Shown here in pieces: positions 24,814 to 34,395 of a DNA stretch of 64,000 nucleotides. Below the pieces are notes generated by a model. That model made no database searches, had not been told where the DNA came from, and saw nothing but the letters and a program-made list of their open reading frames with translations. A program made the position numbers and the translations under genes. The stretch is from Chengkuizengella marina (GTDB taxonomy: Bacteria; Bacillota; Bacilli; Paenibacillales; KCTC-33759): assembly GCF_009910845.1 (NCBI RefSeq), contig NZ_SIJB01000030.1:62001-126000 (forward strand), given 5' to 3'. Position 1 is the stretch's first letter. Every line of letters starts with the position of its first letter.

Positions 24814-25884
24814 ATGCAAGAACTTAATCAAATCATCCAAGAAATTAATCCATTAAAAGAGGAAGAGATATTAAAGACATTAAATCATCTAAATCAATTA
24901 ACGAAACCCCCTGGAAGTTTGGGTAGACTCGAAGACTTAGCCAAGCAACTGTCGGGTATTACTGAAGAATTAATACCAGATTTAAGTAAAAAAGCAGTTG
25001 TAGTCATGGCTGGAGACCATGGTGTATGTGAAGAAGGAGTTAGTGCATTTCCACAGGAGGTTACTCCTCAAATGGTTTACAATTTTTTAGACGGTGGTGC
25101 AGCCATTAATGTGTTGGCACGACAAGCAGGAGCAGAAGTTTTTTGTGTTGATATTGGTGTGAAAGAACCACTACAGCACCCTAATCTCATTAGTAAAAAA
25201 GTAAAACCAGGTACGAATAATATGGCAAAACAAGCTGCAATGAGTAAAGACGAAGCCATTCAAGCTATATTAGTAGGTGTACAAGTTGTCGAGGATTTAG
25301 TAGAAAAGGGTTATAGCGTGATAGCAACTGGAGAAATGGGAATTGGAAATACGACCGCGAGCGCTGCTATTCTATCTGCTTTAACCGAGATTGATATTGA
25401 ACATGCAGTAGGAAGAGGGACGGGAATTAACGATGAGCAGTGGAAACATAAACAAAGAGTTATTGAACAAGCACTACAAATGAACCAACCTGATAGAAAG
25501 GATGCACTAGATGTACTTACAAAGGTTGGAGGTCTAGAAATTGCTGGTATGGTTGGTGTCATTTTAGGAGCAGCAAAATTCCGTGTTCCTGTCATTATTG
25601 ATGGGTTTATTTCTTCCTCTGCAGCATTAATTGCTTACAATTTATGCTCTACTTCAGTACAGTATATGATTCCGTCACACTTATCTCAAGAGCAAGGTCA
25701 TCAATTCATGTTGCAAGAAATGGGTTTGACACCGATGTTATATTTGGATATGAGGCTAGGAGAAGGAACAGGTGCTGCTTTATGTTTTCAGTTAGTGGAT
25801 GCAGCATTAAATATTATGTCTGAAATGGCAACTTTTCAAAGTGCTGGAGTATCTGGTGCAAATGAAGAAATGACAAATTCATGA
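24814..25884 (+). CDS. cobT: nicotinate-nucleotide--dimethylbenzimidazole phosphoribosyltransferase
   Basis: A 356-residue CobT, which makes alpha-ribazole phosphate from nicotinate mononucleotide and the lower-ligand base. 'LTKPPGSLGRLEDLA', 'MAGDHGVCEEGVS', 'QMVYNFLDGGAAINVLA', 'GEMGIGNTT' and the C-terminal 'MRLGEGTGAAL' with its catalytic Glu are all intact. ATG 24814 follows GAGGTGA; a GTG three codons earlier is part of that site. It overlaps cobU by four bases (ATGA). Confidence 0.95.
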   Translation: MQELNQIIQEINPLKEEEILKTLNHLNQLTKPPGSLGRLEDLAKQLSGITEELIPDLSKKAVVVMAGDHGVCEEGVSAFPQEVTPQMVYNFLDGGAAINVLARQAGAEVFCVDIGVKEPLQHPNLISKKVKPGTNNMAKQAAMSKDEAIQAILVGVQVVEDLVEKGYSVIATGEMGIGNTTASAAILSALTEIDIEHAVGRGTGINDEQWKHKQRVIEQALQMNQPDRKDALDVLTKVGGLEIAGMVGVILGAAKFRVPVIIDGFISSSAALIAYNLCSTSVQYMIPSHLSQEQGHQFMLQEMGLTPMLYLDMRLGEGTGAALCFQLVDAALNIMSEMATFQSAGVSGANEEMTNS

Positions 25885-26489
25885 TGATACTAGTTACAGG
25901 CGGGGCAAGAAGTGGTAAGAGCTCTTTTGCAGAAAAATATGCAGCTAGTTTTGGAGATCATGGAGTATATATAGCAACTTCTCAAATCTATGACGAAGAG
26001 ATGAAAGATAGAATTGAATTACATAAAACTAGAAGAGAACAAACTGAGTTTTTCTGGGAAACGATAGAGGAACCTTATGACTTAGATCAATGGTTTGAAA
26101 TCAGTCATAAAAGAGATCATAAAAAACTGGTGCTTGTTGATTGTTTAACTCTTTGGTTATCTAATTGGTTGTTAACCTTTGAAAATCAGCTAAAAGAAAA
26201 ATATTCAGGAATGATGGCTAAAGAAGCAGTTGAATCGAAATTGGAATTACAACAGAAAGTAATTGGCAAAATTGAAACGTTAGTTACATCATTAAAGCTA
26301 TTTAATGGCACTATTATTTTAGTTACAAACGAAGTAGGAGATGGGATTGTCCCAGAATACCCTTTAGGTCGTTTATATCGAGATCTTGCTGGAGTGATGA
26401 ATCAAAAAATAGCAGAGATATGTGATCAAGTATTTTTAGTTACCGTTGGGATTCCAATAGAGTTGAAAAGTAAACAGTTTTTATATTGA
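25881..26489 (+). CDS. cobU: adenosylcobinamide kinase / phosphate guanylyltransferase
   Basis: A 202-residue CobU. Walker A 'GGARSGKSSFAEKYA' is at the N-terminus, 'YIATSQIYDEEM' and 'LVDCLTLWLSNWL' follow, and 'EVGDGIVPEYPLGRLYRDLAG' (quoted in part as family signature) is near residue 155. It activates adenosylcobinamide to its GDP form before CobS joins the nucleotide loop. The start overlaps the cobT stop by ATGA, indicating coupling. Confidence 0.92.
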   Translation: MMILVTGGARSGKSSFAEKYAASFGDHGVYIATSQIYDEEMKDRIELHKTRREQTEFFWETIEEPYDLDQWFEISHKRDHKKLVLVDCLTLWLSNWLLTFENQLKEKYSGMMAKEAVESKLELQQKVIGKIETLVTSLKLFNGTIILVTNEVGDGIVPEYPLGRLYRDLAGVMNQKIAEICDQVFLVTVGIPIELKSKQFLY

Positions 26490-26513
26490 TTTCCTAAAAG
26501 GAGAACGAAGAGA

Positions 26514-27473
26514 GTGTTGTTTTATTCAATAGAAGAGATCCTATGGATGTTAGCTGCGGCCATGATGGTTGATTGGATTATCGGCGATCCAAAGTGGTTT
26601 CCTCATCCAGTGATTTTAATAGGAAAACTAATTAAAACAATCGAGAATCATTGGTACGGACAAAGTAAAGTTAGAGGTATTTGGTTAATTGTTGTTGTAT
26701 TATTACTGTCTGTAATTTCCACCTCGATCATTACCTTCGGACTTCAGTTTATCCACCCTTGGTTAGGTTATATTGCGAATGTTTGGTTAATTGCGACAAC
26801 GATTGCGATAAAAGGATTAAAGGAAGCGGCATTGCTAGTGTATACTCCTTTAAAACATGGGAATCTATCAGATGCAAGAAAATATGTAGGGTACATCGTA
26901 GGTAGAGATACGGCAAACTTATCAGAAATAGAAATCATAAGGGCTACTGTTGAAACGGTCTCTGAAAACATTGTAGATGCTGTGATCTCACCTTTATTGT
27001 ATGCTCTATTGGGTGCTGCTCCCCTAGCGATGTTGTATCGTGCAACTAACACACTAGATTCAATGGTAGGTTATAAAAATGACAAATATAAACATTATGG
27101 TTGGGCTTCTGCGCGATTTGATGATCTATTAAATTGGATACCTGCTAGATTTACAGGTTTTTTTATCGTAGTGATATCCTTTTTTAGTAAAAATTTCAAT
27201 GGTCTAAGGGCATGGAAAGCCATTCAACAGTTTGCCCATCAACATCCAAGTCCAAACAGTGGTATCCCTGAATCTGCTGTAGCAGGAGCTCTGGGGATTC
27301 AATTAGGAGGTCGAAATATGTACGGGGGAATCGTAAGTGAGCGAGCAAGAATGGGCGTAGCTTTACGAGACTTATATCGTAATGATATTTTACATTCCAT
27401 ACATATCCTTAACGGTATCAGTGTATTATGTTCAGGGGGGATCTTGTGCGGAATATTTATCTATTATTTTTAA
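26514..27473 (+). CDS. cbiB: adenosylcobinamide-phosphate synthase
   Basis: A 319-residue membrane enzyme (CbiB/CobD type) with about five helices that attaches aminopropanol phosphate to adenosylcobyric acid. 'DWIIGDPKWFPHPVILIGK' at the N-terminus, 'SENIVDAVISPLLYALLG', 'RATNTLDSMVGYKN' and 'AGALGIQLGG' are family signatures. It begins with GTG after AAGGAG. Its end overlaps the cobS start region. Confidence 0.93.
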   Translation: MLFYSIEEILWMLAAAMMVDWIIGDPKWFPHPVILIGKLIKTIENHWYGQSKVRGIWLIVVVLLLSVISTSIITFGLQFIHPWLGYIANVWLIATTIAIKGLKEAALLVYTPLKHGNLSDARKYVGYIVGRDTANLSEIEIIRATVETVSENIVDAVISPLLYALLGAAPLAMLYRATNTLDSMVGYKNDKYKHYGWASARFDDLLNWIPARFTGFFIVVISFFSKNFNGLRAWKAIQQFAHQHPSPNSGIPESAVAGALGIQLGGRNMYGGIVSERARMGVALRDLYRNDILHSIHILNGISVLCSGGILCGIFIYYF

Positions 27474-28273
27474 GCTGGTTTCAAGCTATTATATGCGCCT
27501 TGCAATTTTTAACTAGATTCCCAATACCTATAAACGTCCCTTATGAGCCTAAAATTATTCAAAGAAGTGTTGTGTTTTACCCCTTAGCTGGCTTTATGAT
27601 TGGGTTGTTGTTGTGGTTTTTATCTTATGTTGTTCCTAGTGTTTTATCTTCCGCCCCATCCGCAGTGTTGATATGTATAATATGGCTGGTCAGTTCAGGG
27701 GGATTACATATGGATGGTTTAATGGACACAGCGGATGGTATATTGAGTTATCGTTCAAAGAGTAAAATATTGGAGATTATGAAAGATAGTCGTGTTGGTG
27801 CGATGGGTGTGATCGTTTGTGTATGTTATCTTATTTTTAAAATGACCCTCGTATATTCTTTATTAGAAAATGAACAACACACCTCTTTATTAAGCTATTT
27901 AGTGTTCATTCCAATTTGGAGCCGTTTAATGATGGTATGGGCTGCAAAAAGTTATCCATATGCAAGACAGGAGAAAGGTTTTGGTACGGATGTAAGCCGT
28001 ATTCCTTTTGTTTATGCTGTTTTAGCTATGATCAACGCTCTGTTCATTTCTCTCATCATGTATAACTTCATACCTATACATAGTTCTTGGAAAGAAGCAT
28101 TCATATTGATGATGGTATTGATTCTAATATCAACAATGACGATGTGGGTGATATCCCATGTATTATACAAAAAGTTGGGTGGACTAACTGGAGACACGTA
28201 TGGAGCCATTAATGAATTGGTTGAAGTTGTTCTTCTTATGAGTCTAGTGATTTACGCAGAAAAACTAATGTAA
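27446..28273 (+). CDS. cobS: adenosylcobinamide-GDP ribazoletransferase (cobalamin synthase)
   Basis: A 275-residue polytopic membrane enzyme that joins alpha-ribazole to adenosylcobinamide-GDP, the last step of the nucleotide loop. 'LQFLTRFPIP', 'FYPLAGFMIG', 'GGLHMDGLMDTADGILSY' and 'GGLTGDTYGAINE' carry the conserved Asp-rich sites. I prefer GTG 27446, five bases after GGGGGG; an in-frame ATG 18 bases earlier has no such site. It overlaps the end of cbiB by 28 bases. Confidence 0.92.
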   Translation: MRNIYLLFLSWFQAIICALQFLTRFPIPINVPYEPKIIQRSVVFYPLAGFMIGLLLWFLSYVVPSVLSSAPSAVLICIIWLVSSGGLHMDGLMDTADGILSYRSKSKILEIMKDSRVGAMGVIVCVCYLIFKMTLVYSLLENEQHTSLLSYLVFIPIWSRLMMVWAAKSYPYARQEKGFGTDVSRIPFVYAVLAMINALFISLIMYNFIPIHSSWKEAFILMMVLILISTMTMWVISHVLYKKLGGLTGDTYGAINELVEVVLLMSLVIYAEKLM

Positions 28274-28294
28274 CATAGATATAGAGGAGAGGAA

Positions 28295-29365
28295 ATGATG
28301 TTAGAACGATACGGACATGGCGGCGATTTAATTACCGCAGCAGAAACTTACGGATATGCAAAAGCACAATTTATTGATTTCAGTTCTAACATGAATCCTT
28401 GGGGAAGTCCGAGTTGTGTAGAAAAAATCTTAACAGATACGTGGCAGGAACTTGTTCATTATCCTGATCCTGCAGTAAGAAAGCTTCGTCAAACGATCTC
28501 AGAATTCTATCATGTCCCTATAGAATGTATATTAGTAGGGAACGGAGCGGCAGAGTTAATAGATTTAACGATTCGTGCCATTGATCCAAAAGTAACCGCT
28601 TTGGCAAGACCGTGTTTTTCAGAGTATGAGGAAGCCATTTCAAAGATAAATAGGAAGATATTTGATATTTATTTAAATGAAGAACATCAATTTGAACTGC
28701 AGGAATCAGATATTCAATATGCAGCAAACCATTGTGATCTTTTCTTTTTAGGTCATCCAAACAATCCAACTGGAAGATTAATTTCTCAGTCTGTTTTACA
28801 ACTTTTATTAAATACGAATCAGATCGTTGTATTGGATGAAGCTTTTATGGATTTTGTACCAGAAGAAAATCAAGTTAGTTTAATGAATCAAGCTTATGTT
28901 AACAAAAACCTTTTTGTCATTCGTTCCATGACCAAATTTTTTGCCATTCCAGGTATACGTTTAGGGTTCATGATTGCACATCCAGAGTGGATTGAGAGAG
29001 TAAAATCCTTACAAGTTCAATGGAGTGTGAATGCTATGGCACAATCTATCGGTACTTCTGTTTTGCAAGATTATCCCTTTATAGAAAAAACAAAAAACTG
29101 GCTTATACAAGAAAGATTATGGTTTACCCATCAATTATCAAATTTAGGATTGAAAGTATATCCAAGTGATACAAATTACTTGTTAATTCAACTCCCTCCT
29201 TTTAACGATGTAAAACAGTTACAGGAAAAACTAGCACAAAGAGGGGTTTTAGTTCGTGATGCTTCATTATTTAAAGGATTAAATTCTGCTTTTTGTAGAA
29301 TTGCCATTCGTTTACGTGAACAAAATGAAAGGTTTATATCTGAGATAAGGCAGGTGTTGATATGA
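28295..29365 (+). CDS. cobD: threonine-phosphate decarboxylase
   Basis: A 356-residue PLP enzyme of the fold-type I aminotransferase group. It starts 'ERYGHGGDL', usual for CobD, and has 'FSSNMNPWG', 'LGHPNNPTGRL', 'LDEAFMDF' and the PLP lysine in 'RSMTKFFAIPGIRLGF' near residue 216. It makes aminopropanol phosphate from threonine phosphate for CbiB. HisC-type activity is a remote alternative, but the operon decides. It overlaps cobQ by ATGA. Confidence 0.9.
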   Translation: MMLERYGHGGDLITAAETYGYAKAQFIDFSSNMNPWGSPSCVEKILTDTWQELVHYPDPAVRKLRQTISEFYHVPIECILVGNGAAELIDLTIRAIDPKVTALARPCFSEYEEAISKINRKIFDIYLNEEHQFELQESDIQYAANHCDLFFLGHPNNPTGRLISQSVLQLLLNTNQIVVLDEAFMDFVPEENQVSLMNQAYVNKNLFVIRSMTKFFAIPGIRLGFMIAHPEWIERVKSLQVQWSVNAMAQSIGTSVLQDYPFIEKTKNWLIQERLWFTHQLSNLGLKVYPSDTNYLLIQLPPFNDVKQLQEKLAQRGVLVRDASLFKGLNSAFCRIAIRLREQNERFISEIRQVLI

Positions 29366-30927
29366 AAAAACTTGCTAGAACAATTATGCTTCAAGGAACA
29401 GCTTCAGATGTAGGGAAAAGTATAATTACGACTGCCTTATGCCGGATTTTTTATCAAGATGGGTATAAAGTTGCCCCTTATAAATCACAAAACATGTCCC
29501 TAAATTCTTATGTAACCCTAGATGGGAAGGAAATCGGGCGCGCACAAGGAATGCAAGCTGATGCATGTTATACAGCAGCTACGACAGACATGAATCCCAT
29601 TTTGTTAAAGCCAAAACAGGACATGGTATCACAAGTAGTTGTTCATGGCAAACCTTATAAGGATTTGGATGCAAGAAACTATCGAGAACAATATTTACAA
29701 ACAGCTGAGAATATCGTGAAAGATTCTTTGTTTAGTTTACGTAAAAAATATGATTTGATTACAATTGAAGGGGCAGGCAGTCCTGCTGAAGTGAATTTAA
29801 AAGATCGAGATATTGTAAATATGAGATTGGCCAAGTGGGCAGAAGCTCCAGTTATTCTCATAGCAGATATTGACCGTGGGGGAGTTTTTGCATCCATAGT
29901 AGGTACATTAGAAATTTTAACGCCTGAAGAAAGAAAGAGAGTAAAAGGATTTATCATTAATAAATTCCGTGGAGATATTTCACTTTTGCAGCCTGGAGTG
30001 GATTGGTTAGAAAATAAAACTGAAATACCTGTATTAGGTGTGATTCCATATCTTCATCATTTAGGTCTTGAAGACGAAGATGGTGCTTCATTGGATATGA
30101 AAATAAAATCTACCCAAAAATTAGAAAATCAGCTTGATGTTATGGTCATCAAATTACCTAGGATCTCAAATTTTACAGATTTTGATCCATTACTTAAAGA
30201 ACCAGATGTTCATTTAAGGTATATAGAACATATAGATGAATGGGATGCACCAGATATGGTGATTATTCCAGGCAGTAAAAATACTTTACAGGATTTACTA
30301 TTTCTACGTGAAACAGGAATAGAGGAAAAACTAATAGAATATGTAAAACAAGGTGGTTTTCTATTAGGCATCTGTGCAGGATATCAAATGATGGGTGAAA
30401 AACTATTAGATCCTCATTACTTTGAATCAGATGTTTCAGAATTGAACGGTATGGGTTTATTCCCTACTGAAACTACATTTATTCAAGATAAACGTACGGA
30501 AAGAGTAGAGGGGACTACTCTGTTATATTCATCAGATGTTAACGACCAGCTTTATTTCAAACATTCAGATGCTATTCAAATTGAAGGATATGAAATTCAT
30601 ATGGGAACTACACAATTTTTACAACCTGTGCAGCATGCTTTCCAAATTCGTTTAGCAGGAAATCAAGAGCATTCATTTCATAACGATGGAGTTGTATCAG
30701 ACGATGGCAAGGTGATTGGTACCTATATTCATGGCATTTTAGATAATGATATTTTTCGTAGAAATTGGTTAAACAATATAAGAGTTCATAAAGGCTGGAT
30801 TGAATTCAAAGAAACGATTTCTTATAGAAATAAGCGGGAAGAAGCTTTTGATCGACTTGCAGATCATGTTAGACTTAATTTAAATATGGAAAAGGTTTAT
30901 CAAATGATTGAGGAGGGGATCGAATGA
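29362..30927 (+). CDS. cobQ: cobyric acid synthase
   Basis: A 521-residue glutamine-dependent amidotransferase (CobQ/CbiP). The N-terminal synthetase half has 'MLQGTASDVGKSI', 'YKSQNMSLNS', 'EGAGSPAEVNL' and 'IADIDRGGVFAS'. The C-terminal glutaminase half has its Cys in 'LLGICAGYQMMG' near residue 337 and His in 'GTYIHGILDND'. It amidates four corrin side chains of adenosylcobyrinic acid diamide. No other corrin-ring genes are in the window, so the cell either makes the ring elsewhere or salvages early corrinoids. Confidence 0.95.
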   Translation: MKKLARTIMLQGTASDVGKSIITTALCRIFYQDGYKVAPYKSQNMSLNSYVTLDGKEIGRAQGMQADACYTAATTDMNPILLKPKQDMVSQVVVHGKPYKDLDARNYREQYLQTAENIVKDSLFSLRKKYDLITIEGAGSPAEVNLKDRDIVNMRLAKWAEAPVILIADIDRGGVFASIVGTLEILTPEERKRVKGFIINKFRGDISLLQPGVDWLENKTEIPVLGVIPYLHHLGLEDEDGASLDMKIKSTQKLENQLDVMVIKLPRISNFTDFDPLLKEPDVHLRYIEHIDEWDAPDMVIIPGSKNTLQDLLFLRETGIEEKLIEYVKQGGFLLGICAGYQMMGEKLLDPHYFESDVSELNGMGLFPTETTFIQDKRTERVEGTTLLYSSDVNDQLYFKHSDAIQIEGYEIHMGTTQFLQPVQHAFQIRLAGNQEHSFHNDGVVSDDGKVIGTYIHGILDNDIFRRNWLNNIRVHKGWIEFKETISYRNKREEAFDRLADHVRLNLNMEKVYQMIEEGIE

Positions 30928-31493
30928 ACATTTATACAAGAACAGGTGATGAAGGGAAAACAAGTGTCATAGGCGGTAGAGTAGACAAGGATAATATTAG
31001 AGTAGAAGCTTATGGAACTGTGGATGAGTTGAACTGTTTTGTAGGAAGTGCCATTAGTTTAATGAAAGAAGATAAATATCCGGATATGATACCTCATTTG
31101 TTGCAAATACAGCATGAATTGTTTGATTGTGCTTCTGATTTAGCCATTTACAAACCCGGTATTCGTGAGTTTAAAGTGAAAAAAGAAATGGTAGATCAGT
31201 TGGAAAAGTGGATTGATCTGTATGATGAGGAGACTGAGGATATTAAAAGATTTATTCTTCCTGGTGGAAGTCAGGTTTCTTCAGCGATGCATGTATGCCG
31301 CACCGTGTGTCGTAGAGCAGAACGTCGTGTAGTAACGTTAGCAAAAGAACAAGAAATCAATTCCGAAGTACGTAAATATTTAAATCGTCTTTCTGATTTG
31401 TTTTTTACGGTTGCAAGAACAGCTAACGTACGTGAAGGACTAGCTGATGTTGAATACATTCGCAGTGCAGAGGTGTTTCGTAAGAGAAAATGA
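30924..31493 (+). CDS. pduO: PduO-type cob(I)alamin adenosyltransferase
   Basis: A 189-residue five-helix enzyme that adds the 5'-deoxyadenosyl group to cob(I)alamin. 'IYTRTGDEGKTSVIGGRV' at the N-terminus is the ATP loop, 'AYGTVDELNCFVG' follows, and 'FILPGGSQVSSAMHVCRTVCRRAERRVV' (shown as family signature in part) is near residue 115. Coupled to cobQ by an ATGA overlap and to the following pseudouridine synthase in the same way. Confidence 0.92.
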   Translation: MNIYTRTGDEGKTSVIGGRVDKDNIRVEAYGTVDELNCFVGSAISLMKEDKYPDMIPHLLQIQHELFDCASDLAIYKPGIREFKVKKEMVDQLEKWIDLYDEETEDIKRFILPGGSQVSSAMHVCRTVCRRAERRVVTLAKEQEINSEVRKYLNRLSDLFFTVARTANVREGLADVEYIRSAEVFRKRK

Positions 31494-32398
31494 ATTATTA
31501 TAAACCGATCACATATATCGTTCAACCTGAAGAGAATGGTTGGATTTTAAAAAGTGTGTTAAAAGAAAAATTGAACATTTCACGCAGATTATTGTCCCGC
31601 ATCAAACTTACTGAAAAAGGTGTGATGGTGAATGGGAAAAGGGAATTCATTAACATCAGAGTATGCACTGGGGATCTTATAGAAATTCATTTGGAACAGG
31701 AAACATCCCAATATATTGAACCACAGAACATTCCGTTAAACATCATATATGAGGATGATTTTTTATTAATTGTAAATAAACAAGCCGGAATCGTTGTACA
31801 CCCAACTCGTGGACATTATGCAAACACATTGGCAAACGGAGTGGTTTATCACTGGATGCAAAAGAATGAGAATTATCGTTTTAGACCGATCCATAGGTTG
31901 GATGAAGAGACATCAGGTGTACTTGCAATAGCGAAAAATCCATATGTACACCAGCAAATCTCTGAACAAATGATTCATAATCAGGTGAAAAAAGAGTATG
32001 TGGCGATCTTGAGTGGTCATCTACCTGACTTAGAAGGTACGGTTAATGTCCGTATCGACAGAGATCCCGAACAGCGACATCTTAGAATTGTGACAGAACA
32101 TGGGTATCCAGCTGTTACTCATTATAAAGTGGAAGAAGAGTATGAATCAGCTTCTATGGTTAGATTATGGTTGGAAACGGGGCGTACCCACCAGATTAGA
32201 GTACACATGAAACATCTAGGTTGTCCTTTAGTCGGAGATAAATTCTATGGGAAAGAATACGAGGGGCCTGCAATGGATCGACAAGCTTTACATGCTGAAA
32301 AACTTGGATTTTACCATCCAAATTCCAGAGAGTATGTAGAATATAACGCACCGCTGCCAGAAGATATGAAGAGTGTGGTAAGGCATTTGAAGCTATAA
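31490..32398 (+). CDS. RluA-family pseudouridine synthase
   Basis: A 302-residue protein with an N-terminal S4-like RNA-binding segment ('LNISRRLLSRIKLTEKGVMVNG') and a RluA catalytic domain. The catalytic Asp is in 'RPIHRLDEETSGVLAIAK' near residue 139; 'GRTHQIRVHMKHLG' and 'VGDKFYG' are conserved downstream. It isomerises uridine in rRNA or tRNA. It overlaps the pduO stop by ATGA and so is the last gene of the riboswitch operon, an unusual partner for B12 genes. Confidence 0.88.
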   Translation: MNYYKPITYIVQPEENGWILKSVLKEKLNISRRLLSRIKLTEKGVMVNGKREFINIRVCTGDLIEIHLEQETSQYIEPQNIPLNIIYEDDFLLIVNKQAGIVVHPTRGHYANTLANGVVYHWMQKNENYRFRPIHRLDEETSGVLAIAKNPYVHQQISEQMIHNQVKKEYVAILSGHLPDLEGTVNVRIDRDPEQRHLRIVTEHGYPAVTHYKVEEEYESASMVRLWLETGRTHQIRVHMKHLGCPLVGDKFYGKEYEGPAMDRQALHAEKLGFYHPNSREYVEYNAPLPEDMKSVVRHLKL

Positions 32399-32579
32399 AC
32401 ATCAACTTTTTTTATAATTTTCTATCCAAGACATTCGCTTCAATTCACATCTTTACTCCTTTTTTTCCATCATGTGGAATCCATCATGATCGAGATATTA
32501 ATTCATCAAGGGAGGGAGCCATTCTTCTTTTCTCAACCGTAGTTCAAGAAATTATTTTCATTTTTAAGGGGAGTAAAAA

Positions 32580-34325
32580 ATGAAGTTAATTGAACATTAT
32601 CTAATTTTATATACAGCTCATAAAAATCAAAAAATTGGTGTTAATATTGAAATAACAATGAGTGAAATTATGGATATTCTTAGTTGTAGTCGGGTAAATG
32701 CAAGGGGGGTACTCCATCAATTAAAAGAACTAGGTTGGATACAGTGGAATCCAGGACGTGGAAGAGGTAACATATCTACTATCAATTTTCAACTTTCTCT
32801 GATGGATGGGATCAAGACGTATGCATCTGGACAATTAGTACAAGATTTCAAAGGAGGGATGGAGTTTCTCCACTCGCTATCCATTCCTACACAAATTCAC
32901 AGTATTTTAGGAGAGTATTTTAAAGAATGGTTTGGTTTACAAACGGAGGGGGATAAAGAAGCGAAACACATCTTACGTCTCCCCATTCATAGAGATCTTA
33001 TTTCGTTGGACCCATCGAGAGTCTTTACAGCATTTGAATACCATTTTGTAGGTCAGATTTATGATACTTTGCTTCGTATTGATTTCAATACAAAACAGAT
33101 AAATCCTCATCTTGCTCTTGGCTGGGATACTCCAAATGATAAGGAATGGACTTTTTATTTGCGTAAAGGTGTTCGTTTTCATCATGGCAGATTCATAACA
33201 GCAGAAGATGTGATATATACATTTCAACGTCTTCTTGATTCTAAAACAAGTTTCTTCTATTGGCTTGGTCGCTATTTGAAAAAGGTTGAATCATCAGGAG
33301 ATGATACCGTGATTTTTTATTTCAATCGGCCTTTTCCTTTTTTTCCAAATATTTTATGCTCTCATCACGCTTCCATCGTTCCATACGATGTGGATATGCA
33401 ACAACAAATTATTGGAACTGGACCTTTTTTAGTGCAATCATTTTCTAAAGAAAAATTGATCATGGAAGCATTTGATCATTATTTTAAAGAACGAGCATGG
33501 CTGGATCGAGTAGAGGTATTTTGTTTGCCAGAGGAATTGCAAAGTAGATTTCTTTATAAGATGATGCCTGAAAATGTAGATTCAATGGACGTTCGAGATA
33601 AACCAATTACGCAGCATATCATCCGTACACAAATACTTATTTTTCAAACAAACAAACCAGGTCCACAACAACACCCGGCATTTCGACGTGCAATTTACTT
33701 TGCTATTGATCGAAACATGATGATTGATGAATTAAATATAGAGGATGTTTATGCTACAGACAGTTTTCTAACTAACCAAAGTAAAAAAAGATTTCCATCC
33801 TATACACTATCAGAAGCTCGGGAAGCTCTCAAAGAAAGTGGATATGCTGGTGAGACATTGACAATGCTCATCCCACCCAATCAGTGGAGGAAGAACGCAG
33901 ATTGGATTCAGTCCCGATGTAATCAAATTGGCGTATCTCTAAAGCTCCAACCTCTTGATCTAAAAAAGACCCTCCAAAAGGAATATTTCCGACAAGCTGA
34001 TCTAATCTTGATAGACGTTTCGTTTTATGGTGATTCAGAAATTAATTTAATCGAACCATTTGGTAATAATAGCTTCCATCGTCAATTATTCACTTTACAA
34101 GAGAATCAGCAAATGGATATGTATATAGATCGATTTGTTAGTGAAAAATCAAAAAGCAAACGTTTTACTATATGGAACGAATTCGAAGATTGGTTTCGTA
34201 AGGAAAATCTCTTTCTTTTTTTGTTCCATTTAAAAGAAGAGTCGGCGTATTCAAGTTCACTTCAAGGGTATAAATTCGGACCTTTTGGATTAGCTGATTT
34301 TCACAATCTTTGGATTAAATTATAA
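32580..34325 (+). CDS. SgrR-like regulator with oligopeptide-binding domain (copy 2)
   Basis: A 581-residue close paralogue of the protein at 19198-20952, with the same N-terminal winged helix ('TMSEIMDILSCSRVNARGVL', 'GWIQWNPGRGRGN') and SBP_bac_5 domain ('GWDTPNDKEWTFYLRKG', 'IIGTGPFLVQSFSKEKLI'). By eye about two thirds of positions agree along the full length. There is no signal peptide, so it is a cytoplasmic one-component regulator. AAGGGGAG precedes the ATG. It is convergent with lanthipeptide precursor 2, mirroring the first pair. Differences in the sensor domain suggest a different ligand. Confidence 0.85.
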   Translation: MKLIEHYLILYTAHKNQKIGVNIEITMSEIMDILSCSRVNARGVLHQLKELGWIQWNPGRGRGNISTINFQLSLMDGIKTYASGQLVQDFKGGMEFLHSLSIPTQIHSILGEYFKEWFGLQTEGDKEAKHILRLPIHRDLISLDPSRVFTAFEYHFVGQIYDTLLRIDFNTKQINPHLALGWDTPNDKEWTFYLRKGVRFHHGRFITAEDVIYTFQRLLDSKTSFFYWLGRYLKKVESSGDDTVIFYFNRPFPFFPNILCSHHASIVPYDVDMQQQIIGTGPFLVQSFSKEKLIMEAFDHYFKERAWLDRVEVFCLPEELQSRFLYKMMPENVDSMDVRDKPITQHIIRTQILIFQTNKPGPQQHPAFRRAIYFAIDRNMMIDELNIEDVYATDSFLTNQSKKRFPSYTLSEAREALKESGYAGETLTMLIPPNQWRKNADWIQSRCNQIGVSLKLQPLDLKKTLQKEYFRQADLILIDVSFYGDSEINLIEPFGNNSFHRQLFTLQENQQMDMYIDRFVSEKSKSKRFTIWNEFEDWFRKENLFLFLFHLKEESAYSSSLQGYKFGPFGLADFHNLWIKL

Positions 34326-34333
34326 TTCATATA

Positions 34334-34358
34334 AAAAACGGTCACAAAGACCGTTTTT
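34334..34358. terminator. bidirectional terminator between SgrR-like gene 2 and precursor 2
   Basis: AAAAACGGTC (34334-34343) and GACCGTTTTT (34349-34358) form a perfect 10-bp stem, with T or A runs on both sides. Confidence 0.85.
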
Positions 34359-34395
34359 CAATACTTTTTTTATTCTCTCTCATACTAGAATAAAT

